Shown: positions 1 to 9,181, counted from the first letter of the stretch. The stretch: DNA of 64,000 nucleotides from Streptomyces sp. NRRL F-5126 (GCF_000721265.1 NZ_JOFZ01000012.1:372001-436000), one strand, 5' to 3'. Made by a program: numbers and translations. Notes: generated by a model not told the origin, from the sequence alone.

Positions 1-945
1 CTGCGCATGGAGGAGACACGGCACGAGCGTCTGGTGACATGGCTGCCCCTCGTGGACGGGGCCGAGCGGCTCGGGGTGCTCGGGGTGACGGCCGTGGATG
101 TCGACACCGCGCTGAGGCGCCGCTGCCGCATCCTGGCCTCGCTGCTGTCCATGGTGGTCGTGTCGAAGCGCGAGTACAGCGAAGACTTCGCGCGCCGCAC
201 CCGGCTGGAGACGATGCGGCTGCCGGCCGAGTTGCTGCGCGCCTTCCTGCCGCCGCGCACCATCGCCAACCGGCACGCCACCTCCACCGCCGTGCTGGAG
301 CCCGCGTACCGGCTCGGCGGTGACGCCTTCGACCACTCGCTCACCGGGTCGACGCTGCACGCCGTGATCCTCGACGCCATGGGGCACGACCTCTCCGCGG
401 GGCTGGCGACGGCCGTGGCGATGGCGGCGTGCCGCAGCGCGCGGCGCGCCGACGCGGACCTGCCCGAGATGGTCGGCACCATCGACCGTGCACTCGCCCG
501 CTGGCTGCCCGAGCAGTACTGCACCGGGATCCTGGCACGGCTCGACACGGACGAGGGGATCCTGCGGTGGTGCAACTGCGGCCATCCCCCGCCGCTCCTC
601 ATCCGCGACGAGCGGGTGCTCGAAGAGGCGCTGGAGAGGACGCCGGAGCCGCCGATGGGCATGCCGTCCGAGCTGTTCGCGAGCCCACGGACGCTGCACG
701 AGGAGCGGCTGCGGCCCGGTGACCGTGTGCTGCTGTACACGGACGGCGTCACCGAGTCGCGGATCGTCGGCGACGTGGAGTTCGGCCTCGAACGGTTCAC
801 CGACACCATCATCCGAGCCACCGCCGCCGGCACGATGCCGGCCGAGGCACTGCGGCAGCTCATCCACTCGCTGCTGGCCCGCCAGCGGGACGTGCTGCGC
901 GACGACGCGACGCTGGTGCTGGTGGAGTGGAAGCCAGAACGCTGA
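1..945 (+). CDS. SpoIIE/PP2C-type serine phosphatase, 5' end cut by window edge
   Basis: PPM-family (SpoIIE/RsbU-type) phosphatase, which in Streptomyces usually dephosphorylates anti-sigma-factor antagonists in stress or developmental signalling. The frame is open to base 1 and the first ATG is at base 7, so upstream sensor domains are probably missing. Seen in the sequence: an N-terminal remnant that looks like the end of a GAF-type sensor, then the catalytic domain with the metal-binding acidic segment RLGGDAFDH, a DAMGHDLSAG motif, a TDGVTESR motif and a terminal RDDATLVLVEW motif, which is the usual order for a complete SpoIIE catalytic core. The family is clear; the partner is unknown. 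Confidence 0.9.
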   Translation: MRMEETRHERLVTWLPLVDGAERLGVLGVTAVDVDTALRRRCRILASLLSMVVVSKREYSEDFARRTRLETMRLPAELLRAFLPPRTIANRHATSTAVLEPAYRLGGDAFDHSLTGSTLHAVILDAMGHDLSAGLATAVAMAACRSARRADADLPEMVGTIDRALARWLPEQYCTGILARLDTDEGILRWCNCGHPPPLLIRDERVLEEALERTPEPPMGMPSELFASPRTLHEERLRPGDRVLLYTDGVTESRIVGDVEFGLERFTDTIIRATAAGTMPAEALRQLIHSLLARQRDVLRDDATLVLVEWKPER

Positions 946-970
946 CACGCGGTCAGCGGGCGGCTGCCGT

Positions 971-1004
971 ATCGCCCCGCATCGCCCCGCATCGCCCCGC
1001 ATCG
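971..1004. repeat. 10-bp tandem repeat
   Basis: The unit ATCGCCCCGC is present three times in perfect tandem and followed by a partial ATCG. It lies between the phosphatase stop and the lipoprotein start. The 10-bp unit is close to one helical turn. It may be replication slippage; no function is apparent. Confidence 0.85.
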
Positions 1005-1104
1005 GTCCGGGGGCCGCGTATGCGGACTGGCGGGACGGGTAGCCGACCCCTGTCAGGACAAGAGAGGCCAAGGCAGAACAGGCAAGCGCACAACGGGAGA
1101 TGGC

Positions 1105-2106
1105 ATGGTCCGGAAGAACACGGGCCGCCGGGTGGCGGCCTTCGCGATCAGTGGTGCGGCGGCCGTCGGTGTGCTGGCGGGCTGCGGCTCCCACAGCGCG
1201 GGGGAGGCGTCCTCGTCGGCGGGCTCCGCGGCAGGCGCGTCGGCCTCGGAGTCGGGCGGCGGGGGCTCGGGCGACGGGCAGAGCGCGAGCGCCGTGCGGT
1301 CGGCGTACCGGAAGACGGCGGACGCCAGGACCGCGAAGATGACCATGAGCACCACGGTCGGCGGCACGGACGGCGGCGGCACGACGATCCGCGGCTCGGG
1401 CGTGATCGACCTGGCGAACGGCGCGAGCGACCTCCGCATGAGCGTCCAGGGGCAGCGGACCGAGGAACGCACCGTGGACGGCGTCCTCTACGAGAAGCTG
1501 CCGGCGAGTGCCGCGAAGAAGCTGCTGCCGGGTGGCAGGACGTGGGTGAGGATCGACCTGAAGAAGGTCGCGGGCGGCGCGGGCGGCATGACCCGCATGG
1601 CGGACCCGGCCGCCCCGTTCTCGTACGTCAAGGGGCTGAGCGGCAAGAACGTCACCAAGGTCGGCACGGAGACGGTGAACGGCACGAAGACCACGCACTA
1701 CAAGGTGTCGGTCGACGTGGACAAGCTCGCGAAGGACAGCGGTGCGCAGGCCAAGCGGCTGAAGCAGCAGCTCGGCGACAGGCTGCCGGTCGACCTGTGG
1801 CTCGATGACCAGGGCAGGATCCGCCAGGAGGAGGTCAAGGCGGCGGTCAGGACACCCGCGCCCATGTCCCCGGGCGCGGGCGGCGGCAGTGGCGCGTCCG
1901 CGTCGGCGGCGCAGAGCCCGTCGGCCGGGAGCGGGTCGGGCGGCTCGGCGGCGGGGAAGAAGCTCGCGCTGGACTCGAAGCTCCGGTTCACGGACTTCGG
2001 GACGAAGGCCGACGTCACCGCGCCGCCCGCGGCGAAGACGGCCGACATGACCGGCAGGATCGCGGGAGGCGCGGACACCGGCGCCTCCGGGGCGGGCCCC
2101 GCCTGA
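1105..2106 (+). CDS. Secreted lipoprotein, LppX/LprAFG-like
   Basis: A 333-residue lipoprotein. The N-terminus has basic residues, a hydrophobic stretch and the lipobox LAGC at residues 24 to 27, so Cys27 should be lipidated and the protein anchored outside the membrane. A Ser/Gly/Ala-rich linker follows, then a region with TVDGVLYEKLP and TWVRIDLKK segments that resemble mycobacterial LppX/LprG lipid-carrier-like lipoproteins, then a second low-complexity Gly/Ser/Ala stretch before a short conserved tail (LRFTDFG). The start at 1105 has a GGGAGA ribosome-binding site just upstream. It appears monocistronic. A lipid-carrier role is inferred only from family resemblance. Confidence 0.75.
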   Translation: MVRKNTGRRVAAFAISGAAAVGVLAGCGSHSAGEASSSAGSAAGASASESGGGGSGDGQSASAVRSAYRKTADARTAKMTMSTTVGGTDGGGTTIRGSGVIDLANGASDLRMSVQGQRTEERTVDGVLYEKLPASAAKKLLPGGRTWVRIDLKKVAGGAGGMTRMADPAAPFSYVKGLSGKNVTKVGTETVNGTKTTHYKVSVDVDKLAKDSGAQAKRLKQQLGDRLPVDLWLDDQGRIRQEEVKAAVRTPAPMSPGAGGGSGASASAAQSPSAGSGSGGSAAGKKLALDSKLRFTDFGTKADVTAPPAAKTADMTGRIAGGADTGASGAGPA

Positions 2107-2150
2107 GGAGCGGGCCCGGCCTGACGGGCGTCATGTCGGGGCCGGTGGTG

Positions 2151-2645
2151 TCAGGGGCGTGTGGGGATCGAGAGCTCCGGGCGGTCCCACGGTACGGCGG
2201 GCGGGGCGGCCCTGCTCGTGCCCGTGCGGGTGGCACCGACGCTCGTGTAGAAGCCCTCGGCCGGGGGGTGCGACACGACGTGGACGTGGTCCGCGCCCGC
2301 CGCGCGCGCGGTCGCCTTCATGTGTGTGACGAGGAGGCGGCCGATGCCCAGCCGCTGGGCGGAGTCGGCCACGAAGAGGAGGTCGAGCTCGGGCGGCGCG
2401 AGCAGCAGGGAGTAGAAGCCGAGGACCGGGCCGCCGGGGCCCAGGGCCTCGCCCGGGGCCTCGACGGCCACATGGACCTCGTGCGTCTCGATGTAGTCGG
2501 GGCCGACCCGGTAGCCGGCGACCATCGACGCGTACCGGCCCTCGTATGCGCGCGATGAGCCGACCAGGGTGGTGAGCCGCTTCGCGTCCCGTGCGGTCGC
2601 CCGCCGGATCGCCACTCTCGCCCCACCGGTAACGCCGTGTGCCAT
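2151..2645 (-). CDS. GNAT-family N-acetyltransferase
   Basis: A 164-residue single-domain acetyltransferase of the GNAT fold. The acetyl-CoA pyrophosphate loop is visible as AQRLGIGRLLVTHM, followed by a helix rich in Ala and a final strand ending VGATRTGTSR, the common layout of small GNATs. The start MAHGVTGG at 2645 was chosen because residues upstream in the same frame are low-complexity and run through an inverted repeat. The substrate cannot be read from the sequence. The gene follows the 103-residue gene at 2723-3034 on the same strand, separated by a hairpin. Confidence 0.8.
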   Translation of the reverse strand: MAHGVTGGARVAIRRATARDAKRLTTLVGSSRAYEGRYASMVAGYRVGPDYIETHEVHVAVEAPGEALGPGGPVLGFYSLLLAPPELDLLFVADSAQRLGIGRLLVTHMKATARAAGADHVHVVSHPPAEGFYTSVGATRTGTSRAAPPAVPWDRPELSIPTRP

Positions 2646-2677
2646 GGGAAGAGTATGCCTCCCCCAGTGCCCCCAGA

Positions 2678-2707
2678 GCCTGGGAGGTGCCCGTGTGCCT
2701 CCCAGGC
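2678..2707 (-). terminator. Perfect 10-bp inverted repeat (probable terminator)
   Basis: GCCTGGGAGG is followed by a 10-nt loop and CCTCCCAGGC. The hairpin lies between the stop of the upstream small gene (2723) and the GNAT start (2645), where a factor-independent terminator or attenuator would be expected. A flanking run of C on the plus strand adds to the GC-rich structure but there is no T tract. Confidence 0.55.
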
Positions 2708-2722
2708 CCCTCCCGGACGCCG

Positions 2723-3034
2723 TCAGGCGATCAGGGCGCGGACCATCCTGCACGTGGTGGCGGACGGCGGGCGCACGCCGATGCGCGCCGCCGTGTCGCG
2801 TATCCGCCCGTCATCGGCGCTCGCCGGGCGGTAGACGCCGGTGTCGAGCAGGGCGATGGCCAGGCGCATGGCCTTCAGCCTGCGGTTGTGCGCTTCGTAC
2901 CACGCACGGGGCCGGCCCGCGGGCAGTGGCGCGCGCCTGAGCGGCGGGAGGGTTTCGGGGCGGACGGCGGGACGCCCGCGGCGGGACTCGCCGGTGTGGA
3001 TCGTCGTCGTCTCCGTCAACGCGGCAGCGGCCAT
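2723..3034 (-). CDS. Conserved small actinobacterial protein, possible HTH
   Basis: A 103-residue protein. The Arg/Pro-rich first third (RRGRPAVRPETLPPLRR) looks like an unstructured nucleic-acid-binding tail. The remainder is helical, with a WYEAHNRRLKAMRLAIALLD segment and a final RIRDTAARIGVRPPSATTCRMVRALI segment that resembles a winged-helix or HTH recognition region. The start has a good GGAGG site six bases upstream. I know this only as a conserved hypothetical type in streptomycetes; a DNA-binding role is inference. A TAAAAT -10-like hexamer lies upstream on the minus strand near 3092-3097. Confidence 0.6.
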   Translation of the reverse strand: MAAAALTETTTIHTGESRRGRPAVRPETLPPLRRAPLPAGRPRAWYEAHNRRLKAMRLAIALLDTGVYRPASADDGRIRDTAARIGVRPPSATTCRMVRALIA

Positions 3035-3188
3035 CGGTGACCTCCTAGCGGTGGCTGGCGTACGGTCTGTCAGCTCTGCCGAACTACCTCGATTTTACTA
3101 CCGGCCACTGACAATCCTCCCTGGCCAGAGGCACTTTGTGGCCCTTGTGGGCCGCGAGGGGGAGGCGGGCGGACCGCGCCGGCGGCGG

Positions 3189-4100
3189 TCAGGCGTGCGC
3201 GTGTGCTCCGATGCTCTCCTCCGCCCGCGTCAGGACCTCCGTCACCCTGGCGCCGAAGCGCACGTCCACCTCGTGGGCCCTGCCCGTGCGCACCGCCTGG
3301 AGCAGGCCGTCGATCGCCGACTCGAAGGACGTCTGCGCCGTGTCGCGCCCCTGCGGCATCCGCTCCACGCCGTGCGTCCCGCTCAGCTCGACGCCCGTGC
3401 TCGCGCCCGCCTTCGGGGCGCTGAGGCTCAGCGCCACCGAGCTCGACGTGCCCGAGGCGTGGCGCAGCACCAGGTGCGTCAGGTCGGGTTCGGTGCGCAC
3501 GGCCGTCACGTCCGTCACGTCGCCGAGTACGGGCAGCAGCACCGACAGGGCGTGCGGTCCGACGTCCCACAGGCCGCCCTTCTCGCGGCGCCACGGCGAG
3601 GCGGCGAACGGGCTGTCGGAGCCGTCCGCGTACAGGGAGCCGAGCCAGTGCGCGTGTGCGGTGAACCAGCCGCCCCTGGCAGCCTGTTCGCCGATCCACC
3701 GGGAGACGGCCGACTCGAAGCGCGAGGTGAAGAAGACGACGGAGAACACGCCCGAGCGCCCGGCCGCGTCCGCGACCTCGCGTGCGCCCTCGGCCGTCGC
3801 CGCGACCGGCTTGTCGAGCAGCAGGTGGCGGCCGGCCGCGGCGGCGCGTACGGCCAGCGGGGCCTGGATGTCCGGCGGCAGGGCGAAGGCGACGGCGTCG
3901 CTCGCGGCGATCAGCGCGTCGGCACCCTCGTCGCCGGAGTAGGCGGTGGTGCCGAGGGTGGCGGCGAGCGCGCCCGCCGCCTCGGGGCGGCGCCCCCAGA
4001 CGCCGGTGAGCTCGGCGCCCGGATGGGCGGCGAGCGCGGGGCCCTGGGTCATCTGCGCCCAAGGGCCTGTGCCGAAAAGTGCGATGCGTGGCTTGCTCAT
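3189..4100 (-). CDS. Gfo/Idh/MocA-family NAD(P)-dependent oxidoreductase
   Basis: A 303-residue sugar or inositol dehydrogenase-type oxidoreductase. The N-terminal Rossmann domain begins MSKPRIALFGTGPWAQM (GTGPWA dinucleotide loop), and the LLLDKPVA motif at about residue 95 carries the Lys of the family's conserved EKP signature in a variant form (DKP). The C-terminal alpha/beta substrate domain ends EVLTRAEESIGAHA. The start at 4100 coincides with the Rossmann strand and is followed upstream by a clear intergenic gap shared with the divergent histidine kinase gene. The substrate is unknown. Confidence 0.85.
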   Translation of the reverse strand: MSKPRIALFGTGPWAQMTQGPALAAHPGAELTGVWGRRPEAAGALAATLGTTAYSGDEGADALIAASDAVAFALPPDIQAPLAVRAAAAGRHLLLDKPVAATAEGAREVADAAGRSGVFSVVFFTSRFESAVSRWIGEQAARGGWFTAHAHWLGSLYADGSDSPFAASPWRREKGGLWDVGPHALSVLLPVLGDVTDVTAVRTEPDLTHLVLRHASGTSSSVALSLSAPKAGASTGVELSGTHGVERMPQGRDTAQTSFESAIDGLLQAVRTGRAHEVDVRFGARVTEVLTRAEESIGAHAHA

Positions 4101-4286
4101 GCGGTTCAGTGTGCCGTGCCGGCGCGACGGGGCCGGCCGCCGGGTCCCCGCCGCGTCCGGCCGCCGGGTGGTGCTGGCTACACCACCGATATGGGGGGCT
4201 GCACGGCTGACGGGGCGACCCGCCGCCGGACACACTGGAGACCGATCCGGTGGTCGGGTCCACGGGGGTGCCCGGTGCGGGAGGAG

Positions 4287-5558
4287 ATGATCGGTGTGAG
4301 GAAGCGGATCCGGGAGTCGTCGCGCGCGGCATGGCGCGGCGCCCGGCTGTTCGTGGTGTCGCTGGCCGGGTCGATCACGCTGTTCGTCTTCTCCGTCCTG
4401 TCGATCGCCTTCGTCCCGCTCGGCGTCGGCTTCTTCACCACGCCCGCGGTGCTGGATGCCGTCAGAAGGCACGCGCACCGGAGGCGCGCCTGGGCGGCCG
4501 AGTGGGCGGGGGTGCGCATCCCGGCCGCCTACCGGCCCTTGCCGCCCGATGCCCGGCGCGGCGTCGTCGGAGACGTGCAGCGGACGGTGCACCTGCTCAA
4601 GGATCCGGCCACCTGGCGCGATCTGCGCTGGCTGACGGCCGACATGACCGCGGGGTGCGTCAGCGCCTTCCTCGCGCCCGCGCTCTTCCTCTACGGGATC
4701 GAGGGGTTCGTACTCCTCGCCGGGCTGTGGGCCGCCTACCGGCACGACCCCTACTGGTACGGGTTCATACCGGTCTCAGGACCCCTCTCCGCGCTTCCGG
4801 CGGCGGCGCTCGGCGCCGTGTTCCTGTGCCTCGGCGTCCGGTACGCGCCCGCGCTGCTGCGCGGCCACTTCCTCCTGACGCGGTCGCTGCTCGACCCCGG
4901 CAGGGACGAGGAGCTGGCGCGGCGCGTGGAGCGGCTCACCGAGACGCGGCACGACGCCGTCGACGCGTCGGCGGCCGAGTTGCGCCGCATCGAGCGCGAC
5001 CTGCACGACGGGGCGCAGGCCAGGCTCGTCGCCGTCGGCATGGACCTGGGCACGATCGAGGCGCTCGTCGACAAGGACCCGGCCAGGGCGAAGGAGCTGA
5101 TCGGCCAGGCGCGGCGCTCGTCGGCCGACGCCCTCACCGAACTGCGCGACCTCGTGCGCGGGATCCACCCGCCGGTGCTGGCCGAGCGGGGTCTCGGGGA
5201 CGCGGTCAGGGCGCTCGCCCTGCGCATGCCGATGGAGGTGGAGGTCGCGGTGGCGCTGCCGGGGCGTGCGGGCGGGCCCGTCGAGTCCGCCGCGTACTTC
5301 GCGGTCAGCGAGGCGCTCGCCAACGCCGTGAAGCACTCGGGGGGCGACCGGGTCTGGATCGACCTCTCGCACAGCGACGGGATGCTGCGCGCGTCGGTCA
5401 CCGACAACGGCCACGGGGGCGCGGTGTCCGGGGGAACGGGCTCGGGGCTCAGCGGCCTTGAGCGCAGGCTCGGTACATTCGACGGTGTACTGGCCGTCAG
5501 CAGCCCGGCGGGCGGTCCGACCATGGTGACCGTGGAGATCCCTTGCGCGTTGTCCTAG
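4287..5558 (+). CDS. Sensor histidine kinase (HisKA_3 type)
   Basis: A membrane-bound NarL/DesK-type histidine kinase that pairs with the overlapping response regulator. Residues 19-50 and roughly 118-195 hold hydrophobic transmembrane segments. The dimerisation/phosphoacceptor motif is ERDLHDGAQ with the acceptor at His240, followed by LRDLVRGIHPPVL and an HATPase_c domain with an N box (SEALANAVKHS) and G boxes (TDNGHGG, GSGLSGLERR). About 423 residues from this ATG. A GTG at 4296 has better spacing from the GGAGG at 4280-4284 and may be the true start. The stimulus is unknown. Confidence 0.9.
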   Translation: MIGVRKRIRESSRAAWRGARLFVVSLAGSITLFVFSVLSIAFVPLGVGFFTTPAVLDAVRRHAHRRRAWAAEWAGVRIPAAYRPLPPDARRGVVGDVQRTVHLLKDPATWRDLRWLTADMTAGCVSAFLAPALFLYGIEGFVLLAGLWAAYRHDPYWYGFIPVSGPLSALPAAALGAVFLCLGVRYAPALLRGHFLLTRSLLDPGRDEELARRVERLTETRHDAVDASAAELRRIERDLHDGAQARLVAVGMDLGTIEALVDKDPARAKELIGQARRSSADALTELRDLVRGIHPPVLAERGLGDAVRALALRMPMEVEVAVALPGRAGGPVESAAYFAVSEALANAVKHSGGDRVWIDLSHSDGMLRASVTDNGHGGAVSGGTGSGLSGLERRLGTFDGVLAVSSPAGGPTMVTVEIPCALS

Positions 5559-6211
5559 CCGAAGACCTCTTCCTGCTGCGGGACGGCCTGGTGCGGATGC
5601 TCGAGGCGTACGGCTTCGAGATCGCCGCAGCCGTGGAGAGCGGTCCTGAACTGGCCGGGGCGCTGGCCGAGTCGGAGCCCGACGTGGCCGTCGTCGACGT
5701 GCGGCTGCCGCCGTCGCACACCGACGAGGGCCTGCAGTGCGCGCTGGCGGCCCGCAGGGCGCGGCCGGGCCTTCCCGTGCTGGTGCTCTCGCAGCACGTC
5801 GAACAGCTCTACGCACGCGAACTGCTGGCCGACGGCGACGGCGGGATCGGCTACCTGCTCAAGGACCGGGTGTTCGACGCGGAGCAGTTCATCGACGCGG
5901 TCCGGCGGGTGGCGGGCGGCGGCACGGTGATGGACCCGCAGGTCATCCAGCAGCTGCTGAGCCGCCGTTCGCGCGACTCCCCCGTCGGCACGCTCACCCC
6001 GCGGGAGCGCGAGGTCATGGAGCTGATGGCGCAGGGGCGCTCCAACGTGGCGATCGCCGGGCAACTCGTCGTCACGGAGCGTGCGGTGGCCAAGCACACG
6101 TCGAACATCTTCGGCAAGCTGGGCCTGCCGGTGTCGGACGACGACAACCGCCGCGTGCTCGCCGTGCTGGCCTACCTCGACCACGGCAGGACGCAGGGAC
6201 CGTCCCGCTGA
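5543..6211 (+). CDS. LuxR-family response regulator
   Basis: A 222-residue NarL/FixJ-type regulator, partner of the upstream kinase. It starts with TTG inside the kinase gene (16-nt overlap), which implies translational coupling. The receiver domain holds AED near the start, the phosphoacceptor Asp52 in AVVDVRLPP and a Lys in YLLKDRV. The C-terminal HTH reads LTPREREVMELMAQGRSN then VTERAVAKHTSNIFGKLGL, the standard GerE signature. It probably binds DNA as a phosphorylated dimer; target genes are not evident. Confidence 0.93.
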   Translation: MRVVLAEDLFLLRDGLVRMLEAYGFEIAAAVESGPELAGALAESEPDVAVVDVRLPPSHTDEGLQCALAARRARPGLPVLVLSQHVEQLYARELLADGDGGIGYLLKDRVFDAEQFIDAVRRVAGGGTVMDPQVIQQLLSRRSRDSPVGTLTPREREVMELMAQGRSNVAIAGQLVVTERAVAKHTSNIFGKLGLPVSDDDNRRVLAVLAYLDHGRTQGPSR

Positions 6212-6356
6212 GGGCCGCCGGCCCGACCCGTCGGTGCCCGACTCGCCGTGAGCGGCGGGGCGGTGCACCGCACGCTCGGCGGCACACGGTGGCGCTCCGT
6301 GCACGGGCGCGCACGCCGCGGAGTGACCATCCGACCAATCGCTCGTTCTTCTCCAC

Positions 6357-8429
6357 GTGCGTTCCCACGATGCCGTCACCTCCCCCGCCGGCCCTGCCGC
6401 GCCCGGTTCCCCCACCGGCTCCGCCGATCCGCTCTCCGCGATCGGTGTGGACCGGGCGGAGGCCGCGCTCGTCGAGCACTACCCCCGCCTGGTACGCCTC
6501 GCGTACCTGATCCTCTCGCCCTCGCTGGGCCGGAGCCGCCGCGTCCTGACGGCCCATGCGATCGTCCAGCGGTCACTGCCGCGCGGGCGTGACAAGGACG
6601 CACAGGCGCTGCTGCCCGCGCCCCGCCGCACGGCCCCGGGAGGCGAGGCGGACGAGGCCGGAGTGCAGGACCCGGCGTACGCGCTGCTGCGCGTCCGTGT
6701 CGTGCGCCAGGCCCTCGACACGGAGCTGCCGCTGCTGCGGTTCGGCCTGCCCAAGCGGTCCCAACTGCCCCCGGCGCTCCCGCGTGTGTGGGGCCTGCGC
6801 CTGTTCCCCCGGCAGGGCGGCGCGGGTGAACTCGCCCTGGACCAGCGGCTCGCGAAGATGACGGCGCCGGTGCGCGCCGCAGTCGTGCTGCGCGGCCTCG
6901 ATCGGCTGCCCGACCCGGAGGCGCGGCGGGTTCTGGCCGCCGCCGGCGTCGCGGATCCCGCCGCCGCGGTGTGGGAGGCGGACCGCACGACCGGGCAGGA
7001 ACGGACCGCGGGCGCGGGCGCCGGCGCGCGCGGCGCCGGCAGCGCGGCCCCGCTGGACCTGTCGCTGCTGCGCTCCCCCGAGTTCGACCCGTGCGCGCTC
7101 CAGGCCCGGCCCACCGACCTCGTGCGCCGCCGACAGCACAGCAAGGCGGCGCTCGCCGCGGTCGCCGCGCTTGCCGTGTGCGGGGCGCTCTTCGGGATCC
7201 CGGGCAGCGGCTGGGGCCCCGACGGGCCCGCAGCGCCCCCGTACGCGCTCAACCCCGCGTCGCAGGCCGCCCTTGACCCGGCGAAGGTGGTCAAGGTCGC
7301 CCCCACGGTGTGGCACCACGCGAGCCGCACGGACTACTCGGTGTGGCCCGCCCGCGGCCCACTCGTCAAGGACAAGGAGCTGCTGCGCAGGGCGCTCGCG
7401 GTGTGGGCGCGGCCGGGTTCCTCGGTCCAGGTGTCGACCACGCCCGGCACCCCGTCGGGGCCGCCGATGGGCCCGCCGCAGCTGCTCTACGCGGGCACGG
7501 TGGACCGGGCGCGTGTGGTGCTGTTCTACGACGGCCTGCGCGTGGTGCGCTACGCCGAGCCGGTCCAGGGCACGTCGGCGGCAGCGATCGACTTCGCCCG
7601 GGTGGACGCGGCGGACGGCGCCACGTCGGACGCGGTCGTCGTGGACCGCTCCGACGGCAACGTCCGCTATCTGACGGCGCCGTGGGTCACCTCGACGACG
7701 GTGCGCGACCTGCTGACGCCCGACGCGTCCGCGCTGCCGCTGCACCGCGACGCGGACGGCGTGACGGGCGCGCTGCGCAGCCCGGCCCTGGCGAGCACGT
7801 GCACGTCGTGGGACACCCTGGACGTACGGGACGGCGAGGGGAAGCAGCGGCTGCTGACGGACCTCGGCGAACTGGTGCCCGCACGGCTCACGTCGGGGTC
7901 GCCGAAGTCGCCGAAGGACGTCACCTCACAGGCGGACCGGGCGTCCTGGGCGCGCACGGCGTGCCTGCTGCCGACCATGCGCGGGCACGGCGTGAAGTCG
8001 GTGAACTCCTGGAAGTACGCACAGCAGGTACTGCCCGAGGGCGAGGGCACGGCGGACTGGGTGTGCACGCGCGGCGAGACCTGGCGTGGCGCGGACAGCA
8101 GGGTGATGGCGCAGTTCCAGCCGCCGGTGGCCACGGGCAAGGACGGCAGCCCCGACGGCAACCCCGGCGCCATCGCGGCGAGCGCCACGGACACGCCCGC
8201 GTGCGGTGCCAACTCGCCCGACGTGCTGGCGGGCGCGTTGTGGAAGTCGAAGTCCGGCGACTGGTTCCTGCTGGGCGCGGGCAGCGACCGGGTGGCGTCG
8301 CTCAAGGCGTCGGGCGACCTGAAGGCGTCCGTGCAGGGCCGCCTGATGGCACTGCCCGCGAAGCAGACGACGAAGGCGGGCCTGAAGGGCACGCTGGACG
8401 ACGGCCACACGCTGGAGCCCCTGCACTGA
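6357..8429 (+). CDS. Large membrane-anchored protein with sigma-factor-like N-terminus
   Basis: A 690-residue protein of unknown function, GTG start. Residues about 33-60 (VEHYPRLVRLAYLILSPS) look like region 2 of an ECF sigma factor, and about 160-210 (LDQRLAKMTAPVRAAVVLRG) resembles a degenerate region 4, but the DNA-contact residues are not recognisable. One transmembrane helix (about 263-285) follows, then a ~400-residue extracytoplasmic part containing cysteines and Gly/Pro/Ser-rich linkers. It lies 145 bp after the two-component pair on the same strand. A sigma-derived membrane protein is an inference; no domain in the C-terminal part is recognised. Confidence 0.65.
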   Translation: MRSHDAVTSPAGPAAPGSPTGSADPLSAIGVDRAEAALVEHYPRLVRLAYLILSPSLGRSRRVLTAHAIVQRSLPRGRDKDAQALLPAPRRTAPGGEADEAGVQDPAYALLRVRVVRQALDTELPLLRFGLPKRSQLPPALPRVWGLRLFPRQGGAGELALDQRLAKMTAPVRAAVVLRGLDRLPDPEARRVLAAAGVADPAAAVWEADRTTGQERTAGAGAGARGAGSAAPLDLSLLRSPEFDPCALQARPTDLVRRRQHSKAALAAVAALAVCGALFGIPGSGWGPDGPAAPPYALNPASQAALDPAKVVKVAPTVWHHASRTDYSVWPARGPLVKDKELLRRALAVWARPGSSVQVSTTPGTPSGPPMGPPQLLYAGTVDRARVVLFYDGLRVVRYAEPVQGTSAAAIDFARVDAADGATSDAVVVDRSDGNVRYLTAPWVTSTTVRDLLTPDASALPLHRDADGVTGALRSPALASTCTSWDTLDVRDGEGKQRLLTDLGELVPARLTSGSPKSPKDVTSQADRASWARTACLLPTMRGHGVKSVNSWKYAQQVLPEGEGTADWVCTRGETWRGADSRVMAQFQPPVATGKDGSPDGNPGAIAASATDTPACGANSPDVLAGALWKSKSGDWFLLGAGSDRVASLKASGDLKASVQGRLMALPAKQTTKAGLKGTLDDGHTLEPLH

Positions 8430-8534
8430 CCGGCCGCGTGCGGCCACGGCACGTCCGGGCCGTCCGCGTCCGTCCTCGCGGGCGCCGGAACAGGTGGTGG
8501 CGCGGCTGCCCGCGCATCGGAGGCCAGGTGGATC

Positions 8535-9180
8535 GCTGTGCGAAGAACGCACGCGTCCAGGCGCCGACCGGGATCGTCCGCCCCCGCCGTTCCCGTCCAC
8601 CGGCAGGGGCTCGCGCCGCCGCCGGCACCGGGCGGCCCAGCCGGGTCACGGCCCCACCGGCGCCCGGGTGGGCGCGACCGCAGTACATCGGCGCCCACCC
8701 GGGCGGCTTCACGGCCACGCACGGGTCCGGGCCGACACGCGACCGCCCAGCTCCACGCCACCGCTCCGAGGCACCCGTCGAGGTTCCTGCCGCCACCGGC
8801 ACCGGGCCGAGCAACCAGGTCCCGGCGCAGCCCTACCCACGCCCATGGGTGGTTCCGCGAAGAACGCACGCGTCCGCGCCGACACGGGACCGCCCAGCTC
8901 CACGCCACGCCCCCTGCACCCGCCAGGGTTGATGCCGCCACCGGCACCGGGCCGAGCAACCAGGTCCCGGCGCGGCCCCACCCACGCCCATAGGTGGCGG
9001 CCCGAAGAACGCAAGCACCCGGGCCCACCGGAACCATCCGGCCCCGGCCGGTGCGCCACCCGCGGGCCGACGGCACAGCGAACGCACGCGTCGGGGGCCA
9101 CCCGGGCCGTCCGGCTCCACGCCACCGCTCCGCACGCCGGACAGGGCCGGTGCCAGGCCCGGCAGCCAGGTCCCGGCGCG
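8535..9180. repeat. Non-coding block of degenerate ~145-bp repeats
   Basis: About 650 bp with no convincing gene. A 40-base segment at 8789-8828 recurs identically at 8934-8973 (period 145), and a 26-base segment at 8734-8759 recurs with one change at 8881-8906. Shorter shared words include GAACGCACGCGTC near 8545, 8864 and 9080, GCTCCACGCCACCGCTCCG near 8750 and 9114, and CCAGGTCCCGGCGC at 8815, 8960 and 9166. Frames that stay open across it give only Arg/Pro/Ala low-complexity peptides. It is probably an expanded intergenic repeat; no function seen. Confidence 0.75.
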
Positions 9181-9181
9181 C

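Noticed and set aside
2841..5558. Very long open frames on the plus strand across the GNAT, oxidoreductase and kinase region
   Set aside because: Only the last ~420 codons show family motifs; the rest is antisense or out of frame to real genes and stays open because GC-rich codon bias removes stops.
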